Below, piece by piece: positions 15,624-21,926 of a stretch of 21,926 nt of DNA (position 1 is its first letter; each line of letters begins with the position of its first letter). Origin of the DNA: Candidatus Aerophobota bacterium (GTDB taxonomy: Bacteria > Aerophobota > Aerophobia > Aerophobales > B3-G15); contig DRTT01000143.1 of NCBI GenBank assembly GCA_011372105.1, positions 1 through 21,926 on the forward strand. Reading direction: 5' to 3'. The position numbers and the translations under genes were made by a program. The notes beneath the pieces are model-generated. The model did not search any database, was not told the DNA's origin, and worked only from the letters and a program-made list of their open reading frames with translations.

Positions 15624-16400
15624 ATGAGACTTGATGAGGTGACAATATCAGAAGCAATTATAGATACTTTCTTAAAAGAATTAAAAGATAATTTAAAATG
15701 TGATGTGGCAATTGCAGGAGCAGGACCTGCAGGGCTAACTGCCGGATATTATCTTGCAAAAGAAGGAGTAAAAGTAACAATTTTTGAAAAAAATCTCAGA
15801 GTGGGTGGAGGAATGCCCGGGGGAGGAATAATGTTTAATAAAATAGTGGTCCAGGAACCTGCAAAACACATATTAGAAGAGATGGGAATTTCTTACTTTC
15901 AATACAAAGAAGGATACTATGTGGCAAATTCACTTGAAGCTATTTCTCTGCTAACAGCAAAGACCTTAAAAGTGGGAGCAAAAATATTTAATCTTATGGG
16001 AGTGGAGGATCTTGTAATAAAAGAAGGTAAAGTGAAAGGTCTTGTTATTAACTGGGAAGCTGTAAGAATAGCATCTCTTCATGTTGACCCTGTAGCTATA
16101 AGTTGCAAGGCAGTAATAGATGCAACAGGCCATGAATGTGAAGTGGTGAAAAAAATAGAAAAAAGGGGGGGTATCAAATTAGAAACTCCTACAGGGAAAA
16201 TAATTGGCGAAGGACCTATGTGGGCAGAAAGAGGTGAGGAGGCTATAATAGATTGTACAAAAGAGGTTTATCCAGGACTTTATGTTGCAGGAATGGCTGC
16301 CAACGCTGTGTTTGGAGCTCCAAGAATGGGACCTATTTTTGGTGGAATGCTTCTCTCAGGGAAAAAAGTAGCTGAAATTGTAAAGAAAAGTATAAAATAG
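15624..16400 (+). CDS. thi4: Thi4 family thiazole synthase, sulfide-dependent type
   Basis: Thi4 makes the thiazole part of thiamin from NAD, glycine and a sulfur source. The 258-residue protein has the dinucleotide-binding loop [11 protein letters not shown] (30-40), [18 protein letters not shown] (55-72), and the C-terminal [31 protein letters not shown]. Yeast Thi4 destroys itself by donating sulfur from an active-site Cys in the LCVVDP-like motif; here that motif is SLHVDP with His153, as in the methanogen enzymes that use free sulfide and iron catalytically. It is therefore probably a true multi-turnover, oxygen-sensitive enzyme. A strong GGAGGAGG site precedes the ATG. Some archaeal relatives were annotated as ribose-1,5-bisphosphate isomerase; the sequence does not support that here. 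Confidence 0.93.
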   Translation: MRLDEVTISEAIIDTFLKELKDNLKCDVAIAGAGPAGLTAGYYLAKEGVKVTIFEKNLRVGGGMPGGGIMFNKIVVQEPAKHILEEMGISYFQYKEGYYVANSLEAISLLTAKTLKVGAKIFNLMGVEDLVIKEGKVKGLVINWEAVRIASLHVDPVAISCKAVIDATGHECEVVKKIEKRGGIKLETPTGKIIGEGPMWAERGEEAIIDCTKEVYPGLYVAGMAANAVFGAPRMGPIFGGMLLSGKKVAEIVKKSIK

Positions 16401-16409
16401 GGGTTTAAA

Positions 16410-18668
16410 ATGAGTCGAAAATCAGAAAAATCAAATCTTTCAGAAAATGCCTTAACGGTGTTAAAAAAAAGATACCTCCGTAAAGATAAAGAGGGAAATA
16501 TTGTGGAGACACCCGAACAGATGTTTAAAAGAGTGGCCTCCAACATAGCCTCTGCTGACGGAAAATATGGGGAAGATAAAGACGGGGTAAAGAGAACAGA
16601 GGAAAAATTCTACAGACTTATGGCTTCTCTGGAATTTTTACCCAACTCCCCCACTCTCATGAATGCCGGAACACCCCTTCAACAACTTTCTGCCTGTTTT
16701 GTCCTTCCAGTGGATGATTCCATTGAATCAATTTATGAAGCAATAAAATACTCTGCTTTAATTCACAAATCAGGTGGAGGAACAGGATTTTCCTTCAGCA
16801 GAATAAGACCCAAGGGAAGTCCTGTAGGAACAACCTCAGGAGTTGCAAGTGGTCCTGTCTCTTTTATGAAAGTCTTTGATGCTTCAACTGAGGCCATAAA
16901 GCAGGGTGGGAGAAGACGCGGGGCTAATATGGGCATCCTTGATGTGAGTCATCCTGACATTATGGAATTTATAACCTGCAAGGAAAAAGAAGGAGAGGTG
17001 AGAAATTTCAACATTTCAGTAGCAGTAACGGATAACTTCATGGAAGCTGCTCAAAAAGGAGAGGATTATGAACTTGTAGATCCAAGAACAGGTGAGGTGA
17101 CAGGAAGACTCAATGCAGCAGAGGTCCTTGATAAGATAGCTGAAATGGCCTGGAAAAACGGTGAACCAGGACTTATCTTTATTGATAGAATAAATCAGTT
17201 CAATCCCACCCCTCACATAGGAAAAATAGAGGCGACAAATCCCTGTGGAGAACAACCTTTACTTCCCTATGAATCCTGTAATTTAGGTTCAATAAATCTT
17301 TCTAAAATGGTGAAGGAAGGTAAGGTGGACTGGGAAAAATTAAAAAGCGTGGTCCATACAGCAGTTCATTTCCTTGATAATGTCATTGACGCAAATAAAT
17401 ATCCTCTTCCCCAGATTGAAAAAAATACAAAAGAAAATAGAAAAATAGGACTTGGAGTAATGGGTTTTGCTGATATGCTGGTGAAACTTAACATACCCTA
17501 CAATTCAAAAAAAGCCTTAAATCTTGCTGAGAAAGTGATGAATTTCATTCAGGAAGAATCGAAAAAAGCATCAGCAGAACTTGCTAAAAAAAGAGGAACT
17601 TTCCCCAATTTTAAGGGAAGCATATGGGATAAAAAGGGAATAAAAGTAAGAAATGCCACAACCACAACCATTGCTCCCACAGGCAGCATATCAATGATTG
17701 CAGACTGCTCTTCAGGAATTGAACCCATTTTCAGTCTTGTTTACTACAAACATGTTCTTGAAGGAGAAAAGCTCTTATACATAAACTCTGAATTTGAAAA
17801 AGTCGCAAGGGAAAAAGGATTTTATTCTCGAAAACTTATGGAGAAAATAGCAGAAAACAAGGGTAGCTGTCAAAATATTGCTGAAATACCAGAGGAGATA
17901 AAGAAAGTATTTGTAACCGCTCTTGACATATCCTATCAGGACCATGTAAAAATGCAGGCTGTTTTCCAGAAGTATACCGATAATGCTGTCTCAAAAACTA
18001 TTAACATGCCAGATCACACCACAAAAAGCGAGGTAAAAGATGCATTTTTACTTGCTTGGAAACTTGGCTGTAAAGGAATAACCATTTATCGGGACAAAAG
18101 CAGAAAGGAACAGGTTCTAAATGCAGGTAAGAAAGAGGAAAAAGCACTTGCTCCACGACCAAGACCCAAGGTAACCTATGGAATGACGCGAGAGATAAGA
18201 ACAGGATGCGGTGATCTTTATGTTACTATAACCGAAGATGAAAAAGGAGAACCCTTTGAAGTGTTTGCTCAACTTGGCAAAAGCGGTGGGTGTGCTGCAT
18301 CTCAGACAGAAGCTATAGGAAGACTTGCCTCTCTTGCCCTTCGCTCAGGAATTCCCTGGTCTCTTGTTGTAAAACAACTAAAGGGTATAAGCTGTGATAG
18401 ACCCTGGGGACTTGGTAAAAACAAAATTCTTTCCTGCGCTGATGCCGTAGGAAAAGCCATAGAAATGTACATAGAAGAAAAGATAAGGACAGATTTTTTC
18501 CCTGAAGGGAAAAAAACACCTTCTCGAAGAATAATTAGCGAAGAAAAACCAGAGAAAAGCTTAAAAAAAAGGAAAATAGGAGCCTGTCCTGAATGTGGGT
18601 CAAGCACTATTGAATATGAAGGAGGATGTTTTGTTTGTAAATCCTGTGGATACAGTGAATGCGAATAA
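16410..18668 (+). CDS. nrdJ: Adenosylcobalamin-dependent (class II) ribonucleotide reductase
   Basis: NrdJ reduces ribonucleotides to deoxyribonucleotides using adenosylcobalamin to generate a thiyl radical, with no oxygen requirement. The 752-residue protein shows LSACFVLPVDDS with C96 (redox pair with C290), NPCGEQPLLPYESCNLGSINL (277-297; thiyl-radical Cys C279, N277 and E281), a phosphate-binding TGSISMIADCSSGIEP-like region, and GCKGITIYRDKSR. A TSCPD domain follows (TGCGDLYVTITED), and the protein ends in a zinc ribbon with CPECGS..CFVCKSCGYSEC that helps re-reduce the active site. There is no intein. The ATG lies 9 bases after thi4 with only a weak Shine-Dalgarno site. cobO upstream supplies its cofactor. 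Confidence 0.97.
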   Translation: MSRKSEKSNLSENALTVLKKRYLRKDKEGNIVETPEQMFKRVASNIASADGKYGEDKDGVKRTEEKFYRLMASLEFLPNSPTLMNAGTPLQQLSACFVLPVDDSIESIYEAIKYSALIHKSGGGTGFSFSRIRPKGSPVGTTSGVASGPVSFMKVFDASTEAIKQGGRRRGANMGILDVSHPDIMEFITCKEKEGEVRNFNISVAVTDNFMEAAQKGEDYELVDPRTGEVTGRLNAAEVLDKIAEMAWKNGEPGLIFIDRINQFNPTPHIGKIEATNPCGEQPLLPYESCNLGSINLSKMVKEGKVDWEKLKSVVHTAVHFLDNVIDANKYPLPQIEKNTKENRKIGLGVMGFADMLVKLNIPYNSKKALNLAEKVMNFIQEESKKASAELAKKRGTFPNFKGSIWDKKGIKVRNATTTTIAPTGSISMIADCSSGIEPIFSLVYYKHVLEGEKLLYINSEFEKVAREKGFYSRKLMEKIAENKGSCQNIAEIPEEIKKVFVTALDISYQDHVKMQAVFQKYTDNAVSKTINMPDHTTKSEVKDAFLLAWKLGCKGITIYRDKSRKEQVLNAGKKEEKALAPRPRPKVTYGMTREIRTGCGDLYVTITEDEKGEPFEVFAQLGKSGGCAASQTEAIGRLASLALRSGIPWSLVVKQLKGISCDRPWGLGKNKILSCADAVGKAIEMYIEEKIRTDFFPEGKKTPSRRIISEEKPEKSLKKRKIGACPECGSSTIEYEGGCFVCKSCGYSECE

Positions 18669-18680
18669 GATAAAGCTCCA

Positions 18681-19559
18681 ATGAAAACTATCACTTTAAA
18701 AGCACCAGCAAAGATTAATCTATATCTTGATGTGCTCGGGAAAAGAGAGGATGGTTATCATGAAATTGAGTCTATAGCTCAATCCATAACCTTTTATGAC
18801 ATCCTCTCATTTGAAAAAATAAAAAAGGGTATTGAAATTGTATGCCCAAATCTTGATATATCTGAAGAGAAAGAAAATCTTGTATATAAAGCGGTAAAGC
18901 TTTTTTTTGACTTCACAGGAATTTCTCCTGGAGTAAGGGTAATTTTGAAAAAGAAAATACCTCTGGGAGCAGGACTTGGAGGAGGAAGCAGTGATGCTGC
19001 CACTACTCTTTTAGCGCTTAATGAACTTTTTGATGCTAAAATTTCTCTTTCTTCACTTCTTGCTATCTCCTCTAAAATTGGAACAGATGTTCCCTTTTGT
19101 GTTATGAGAGGAACAGCACTTTTAAAAGGCAAAGGAGAAAAAATATATCCCCTTCCATCTCTTAAAGAAGGATGGGTAGTTCTTGTATATCCAAATATTA
19201 AAATTTCTACCTCCTGGGCTTACTCACAAATAGGTCAAAATTTTCAAAAGGGAAAAATAAAAGAGAGCAGATTGAAAATTGAAAATCTTAAAAAAGGAAT
19301 AGAAAAAGAGCAACTTAAAGGGATAAGGGAGATTTTATACAACAGATTAGAGGAGGTGGTGATTGAAGAGTATCCTTTAATAGGAGAGATTAAAAAAGAG
19401 CTTATAAAAAGGGGGGCAAAAGGAGCTTTAATGTCAGGAAGTGGCTCTACTGTATTTGCTTTATCAGAAAGTAAAAAAGAGGCAGAAAAGCTAAAAAAAC
19501 ATTTACAAGGGAAAGGAACCATTTATATTGCTCAACCAACTGATGGAAAATCTCTTTAA
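18681..19559 (+). CDS. ispE: IspE, 4-diphosphocytidyl-2-C-methyl-D-erythritol kinase
   Basis: IspE phosphorylates CDP-methylerythritol in the non-mevalonate (MEP) pathway to isoprenoids. The 292-residue GHMP-kinase has LKAPAKINLYLDVLGKREDGYHEI (7-30), the ATP loop PLGAGLGGGSSDAATTLL (96-113 region), GTDVPFCVMRGTALLKGKGE, and the C-terminal ALMSGSGSTVFAL motif. The start ATG is 12 bases after the nrdJ stop and has only a weak ribosome site. It is followed by spoVG, a pairing common in Firmicutes and related deep lineages. It implies MEP-pathway isoprenoid synthesis in this organism. Confidence 0.96.
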   Translation: MKTITLKAPAKINLYLDVLGKREDGYHEIESIAQSITFYDILSFEKIKKGIEIVCPNLDISEEKENLVYKAVKLFFDFTGISPGVRVILKKKIPLGAGLGGGSSDAATTLLALNELFDAKISLSSLLAISSKIGTDVPFCVMRGTALLKGKGEKIYPLPSLKEGWVVLVYPNIKISTSWAYSQIGQNFQKGKIKESRLKIENLKKGIEKEQLKGIREILYNRLEEVVIEEYPLIGEIKKELIKRGAKGALMSGSGSTVFALSESKKEAEKLKKHLQGKGTIYIAQPTDGKSL

Positions 19560-19570
19560 GGAGGAGCAGG

Positions 19571-19834
19571 TTGAGAATCTCAGAGATAAAAGTAAAAAGA
19601 GTTGAAGGAAAAGAAAGATTTAAGGCATGGGTAACAATAACATTTGACAATCAATTCAGAATTCACGGACTAAAAATTATTAAAGGAAAAGATGGACTTT
19701 TTGTGGCAATGCCCTCACGCAAACTTCCAAATGGGGAATTTATTGATACAGCTTATCCCTTAGATAAAAAATTGAGGGAGGATATTCAAAAAGAAGTTCT
19801 TGCAGAATATAAAAGACAGCTTAATAACCTCTGA
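19571..19834 (+). CDS. spoVG: SpoVG family nucleic-acid-binding regulator
   Basis: The 87-residue protein matches SpoVG: MRISEIKVKRVEGKERFKAWV at the start, then FRIHGLKIIKGKDGLFVAMPSRKLPNGEFIDTAYPL, the conserved core. SpoVG binds DNA and RNA and affects septation, sporulation or virulence gene expression in various bacteria; its presence alone does not prove sporulation. The TTG start at 19571 follows a strong TAAGGAGGAG site that includes the ispE stop codon. Its TGA stop (19832-19834) sits inside the left arm of a 10-bp hairpin. It forms part of the ispE-spoVG-era run. Confidence 0.95.
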   Translation: MRISEIKVKRVEGKERFKAWVTITFDNQFRIHGLKIIKGKDGLFVAMPSRKLPNGEFIDTAYPLDKKLREDIQKEVLAEYKRQLNNL

Positions 19835-19852
19835 GGAATTTACTCAGAGGTT
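19826..19852 (+). terminator. Hairpin at the end of spoVG, possible weak terminator or processing site
   Basis: AACCTCTGAG (19826-19835) is a perfect inverted repeat of CTCAGAGGTT (19843-19852) with a 7-base loop. It is followed by TATTTATAAAAAA, which is not a proper T-run, so termination is probably partial. The spoVG stop codon is in the left arm. era begins 28 bases later with no promoter I can recognise, so this may tune the spoVG to era ratio. Confidence 0.6.
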
Positions 19853-19880
19853 TATTTATAAAAAACAGAAAGGAAAATCA

Positions 19881-20792
19881 ATGCAACAAGAGACAAATTT
19901 CAAGGCAGGATTTGTAACACTTGTGGGAAAGCCAAATGTTGGAAAATCCACTCTCCTGAACAAACTCGTGGGAGAGAAAATAACTATTGTCTCTCCACGT
20001 CCTCAAACAACCAGAAATATCATTAAAGGAATAATTACATTTAAAGAGGCTCAGATAATATTTGTTGATACTCCCGGATTAATTGAGACAGAAAAGGCTC
20101 CAACGCCTGTTGACAAAAAGATAATAGAGGAAACCTTAATGGGTATGGAAGGAGTTGATGTGGTGGTGTTTGTAGCCGATGAACGAGAACCCTCTCCTGA
20201 AGATTTTTTTATTATGGAACATCTTAAAAAAGTAAAAAAACCGGTTATACTGTGTGTAAATAAACTGGATAAAATAAAGCAGCAAAAAGCTTTACATCTT
20301 ATTGAAACTTATAAAAAACACTTCTCTTTTAACGTCTGCATTCCTATCTCTGCGAAAAGAGGCTCAAATCTTTCCATTCTCGTTGGAGAAATAATAAATT
20401 TCCTTCCCTTTCATCCTCCTTATTACTCATCAGACACCATCACAGATCAAATGGAAAGAGTTCTGGTGGCAGAGCTTATCAGAGAGAAAATATTTGAACT
20501 TACCCGTCAGGAGATACCCTACTCTGTTATGACCAAAGTGGAAGAGTTCACCGAGAGAAGCGATAATCTGATTTACATAAGTGCAACAATTTATGTGGAG
20601 CACTCTTCTCAAAAGGGGATTATTATAGGCAAAAAGGGAAGTATGATAAAAAAAATTGGTCAGTTAGCACGAAGAGAAATAGAAAATAGACTTGGATGCA
20701 GGATTTATCTTGACTTAAGAGTTGGGGTAAAGAAAAACTGGAGAAAAAACATAGAATCATTAAAAGAAATAGGATTTGATAAAATAAAGTAA
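19881..20792 (+). CDS. era: Era, GTPase for 16S rRNA maturation and 30S assembly
   Basis: Era binds the 3' end of 16S rRNA and checks small-subunit assembly. The 303-residue protein has G1 GKPNVGKST (17-25), the switch TTRNIIKG, G3 VDTPGLIE, G4 CVNKLDKI and G5 ISAKRG. A C-terminal KH domain with the IIIGKKGSMIKKIG loop binds RNA. I chose the ATG at 19881, which gives the standard length and follows AGAAAGGA. Longer reading back to a TTG at 19800 would overlap spoVG and add 27 residues without family support. Its stop abuts the stop of proB on the opposite strand with no spacer. Confidence 0.97.
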   Translation: MQQETNFKAGFVTLVGKPNVGKSTLLNKLVGEKITIVSPRPQTTRNIIKGIITFKEAQIIFVDTPGLIETEKAPTPVDKKIIEETLMGMEGVDVVVFVADEREPSPEDFFIMEHLKKVKKPVILCVNKLDKIKQQKALHLIETYKKHFSFNVCIPISAKRGSNLSILVGEIINFLPFHPPYYSSDTITDQMERVLVAELIREKIFELTRQEIPYSVMTKVEEFTERSDNLIYISATIYVEHSSQKGIIIGKKGSMIKKIGQLARREIENRLGCRIYLDLRVGVKKNWRKNIESLKEIGFDKIK

Positions 20793-21878
20793 TTAAAGTA
20801 TAACAAGATTATCTCTGTGAATTGCCTCTTCGTAATAACAGTATCCAAGTTTTTCCTCAATTTGATTTGTATGAAGCCCTTTTATCCTTTTAAGTTCCTC
20901 TGAGGAATAATAAACAATTCCTCGGGCAAATTCTTTTCCTTCAGAATCTAAAATACTTACAGAATCTCCAGACTGAAATTTCCCTTTAATCTCTTTTATT
21001 CCAACAGGCAAAAGACTTCCCCCTTTCTCCAAAAGGGCTCTTTTTGCTCCCTCATCCACTACAATACTTCCTTTTGGTTTTCTTCCATAAGCGATCCATC
21101 TTTTTCTTGCCTGCAGTTTTGTCTGAGTGGGTAAAAAAAGTGTCCCTTCTTGTTTAAACTCAAAAAAAAGAGCTTTAAGAAAGTTATTTCCCCCACCTAT
21201 AACAACGGGTATACCTGAGCGTGTTGCTATTTTTGCTGCCTCAATTTTTGTTCTCATCCCCCCTACCCTACCCTCAACACATGTCCCTTCGGCCATTTCC
21301 TCAACTCTTCTGTCTATTCTCTCCACAAGAGATAAAAATCTCGCCTGAGGGTCTTTTTTCGGATCAGATGTATAAAGACCTTTTATGTCAGAAAGTATCA
21401 CCAGAAGATCCGCATCAACAAGAGCTGCAACAAGAGCAGATAAAGTATCATTGTCCCCAAATTTTATTTCTTCTACTGCCACTGTATCGTTCTCATTCAC
21501 TATGGGAACAGCTCCTGCTTTCAACAAAGCTAAAATAGTATTTCGAGCATTAATGTAGGTAGAATGATGGGAAAAGTCACTGGCACTTAATAAAATCTGT
21601 CCCACCTGAAGAGAATAATCTTTGAAAAACTCACAGTAAAGATTCATAAGTTTTATCTGACCTACACTGGCAAGAGCCTGTCTTGAGGGAATACCCTTTC
21701 CAAATGCAATTTTTCCTCCAATGCTTGCTTTGCCAAGAGCAATAGCTCCTGACGATACCAGGGTAACTTTTCTTCCATCTTTTATAAGCTGAGCTACTGA
21801 ATCCACAAGACTTTTTAAAAAAGAAATATCCGGCGTATCTTTTTTTAAAAGAAGACTTCCTCCTATTTTGATAACCAA
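20793..21878 (-). CDS. proB: ProB, glutamate 5-kinase with PUA domain
   Basis: ProB makes gamma-glutamyl phosphate, the first step of proline synthesis. The amino-acid kinase domain shows VIKIGGSLL at the start, VSSGAIALG, RQALASVGQIKLM, PIVNENDTVAVEEIKFGDNDTLSALVAALVDADLLVILSDIKGLYTSDP and GGMRTKIEAAKIATRSGIPVVI. A PUA domain follows (about 265 onward: GSIVVDEGAKRALLEKGGSLLPVGI..GDSVSI). The coordinates use the TTG at 21878, the only standard start codon in the window for this frame, but it has no Shine-Dalgarno site. The frame stays open upstream and reads RSEVISKAKNLVIKIGG, resembling the usual ProB N-terminus; ATA at 21914 (373 residues) sits 6 bases after AGGAGG, and ATT at 21896 sits 7 bases after AAAGGAG. 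An ATG beyond the right edge cannot be excluded. Confidence 0.94.
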   Translation of the reverse strand: MVIKIGGSLLLKKDTPDISFLKSLVDSVAQLIKDGRKVTLVSSGAIALGKASIGGKIAFGKGIPSRQALASVGQIKLMNLYCEFFKDYSLQVGQILLSASDFSHHSTYINARNTILALLKAGAVPIVNENDTVAVEEIKFGDNDTLSALVAALVDADLLVILSDIKGLYTSDPKKDPQARFLSLVERIDRRVEEMAEGTCVEGRVGGMRTKIEAAKIATRSGIPVVIGGGNNFLKALFFEFKQEGTLFLPTQTKLQARKRWIAYGRKPKGSIVVDEGAKRALLEKGGSLLPVGIKEIKGKFQSGDSVSILDSEGKEFARGIVYYSSEELKRIKGLHTNQIEEKLGYCYYEEAIHRDNLVIL

Positions 21879-21903
21879 GTTTTTAGCTTTTGAAATAACC
21901 TCA

Positions 21904-21926
21904 CTCCTTTCTATTTTTTTCCTCCT
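21904..21926 (-). promoter_or_regulatory. Two Shine-Dalgarno-like sites ahead of proB
   Basis: On the minus strand AGGAGG (21926-21921) and AAAGGAG (21910-21904) both lie upstream of proB. Neither is at a proper distance from the TTG at 21878: 42 and 25 bases respectively. The first is 6 bases from an in-frame ATA and the second 7 bases from an in-frame ATT. They decide that translation probably begins upstream of the TTG. Confidence 0.5.

Noticed and set aside
15606..16409. TPP riboswitch before thi4 or cobalamin riboswitch before nrdJ
   Set aside because: The gaps are 18 and 9 bases, far too short for either riboswitch.
18302..18694. 130-residue open frame on the minus strand at the end of nrdJ
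   Set aside because: It overlaps the conserved TSCPD and zinc-ribbon coding region of nrdJ and has no recognisable domain.
19800..19880. Longer Era start at a TTG inside spoVG
   Set aside because: It adds 27 residues unlike the family N-terminus and runs through the hairpin; the ATG at 19881 has a ribosome site and gives normal length.
1..21926. Mobile elements, CRISPR arrays, tRNA or rRNA genes
   Set aside because: No transposase, integrase, repeat-spacer array or structured RNA gene could be recognised on either strand.

Overview
The window is dense bacterial DNA, low in GC, with Lys/Glu/Arg(AGA)-rich proteins, short spacers, strong Shine-Dalgarno sites and many GTG or TTG starts. It looks like an anaerobe, possibly thermophilic: flavin-based electron-bifurcating enzymes, a B12-dependent ribonucleotide reductase, a sulfide-type Thi4 and many Fe-S proteins. 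The ispE-spoVG pair occurs in Firmicutes and several deep-branching or uncultured anaerobic lineages. I cannot name the phylum. No mobile elements, tRNA or rRNA genes, CRISPR arrays or phage genes were seen.

Layout. (1) Positions 1-5540, minus strand, is a redox block. nfnA and nfnB (NADH-dependent reduced ferredoxin:NADP+ oxidoreductase) are followed by an internal promoter, a NuoE/HydC-like [2Fe-2S] protein, and a very large HydB/NuoF-GltD fusion cut by the left edge. (2) Positions 5541-7787, plus strand, hold groES-groEL under a consensus promoter and closed by a strong terminator. (3) Positions 7812-13575, plus strand, look like one operon: yebC-tldD-tldE-cobO-ABC-class ATPase. (4) Positions 13572-20792, plus strand, start at a promoter overlapping the previous stop codon: an IscR-like Rrf2 regulator, NIL-domain ferredoxin, mnmA, thi4, nrdJ, ispE, spoVG and era. 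(5) Positions 20793-21926, minus strand, hold proB, whose start is unusual.

How the genes fit together. The redox block can connect the NADH, NADPH and ferredoxin pools in two ways: through NfnAB, and through the fusion protein, which carries an NAD(H)/FMN module and an NADP(H)/FAD module in one chain. Block 4 reads as a sulfur/Fe-S theme: a predicted cluster-sensing regulator, a ferredoxin of the type linked to sulfide-based homocysteine synthesis, an MnmA with a Cys-x-x-Cys plus Cys pattern expected to hold an Fe-S cluster, and a Thi4 with His in place of the sacrificial Cys. No cysteine desulfurase gene is present beside mnmA. CobO makes adenosylcobalamin, the cofactor needed by NrdJ in the next transcription unit.

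The gaps over 100 bases without a gene are 5541-5807 and 7741-7873. Both are explained by promoters and a terminator.
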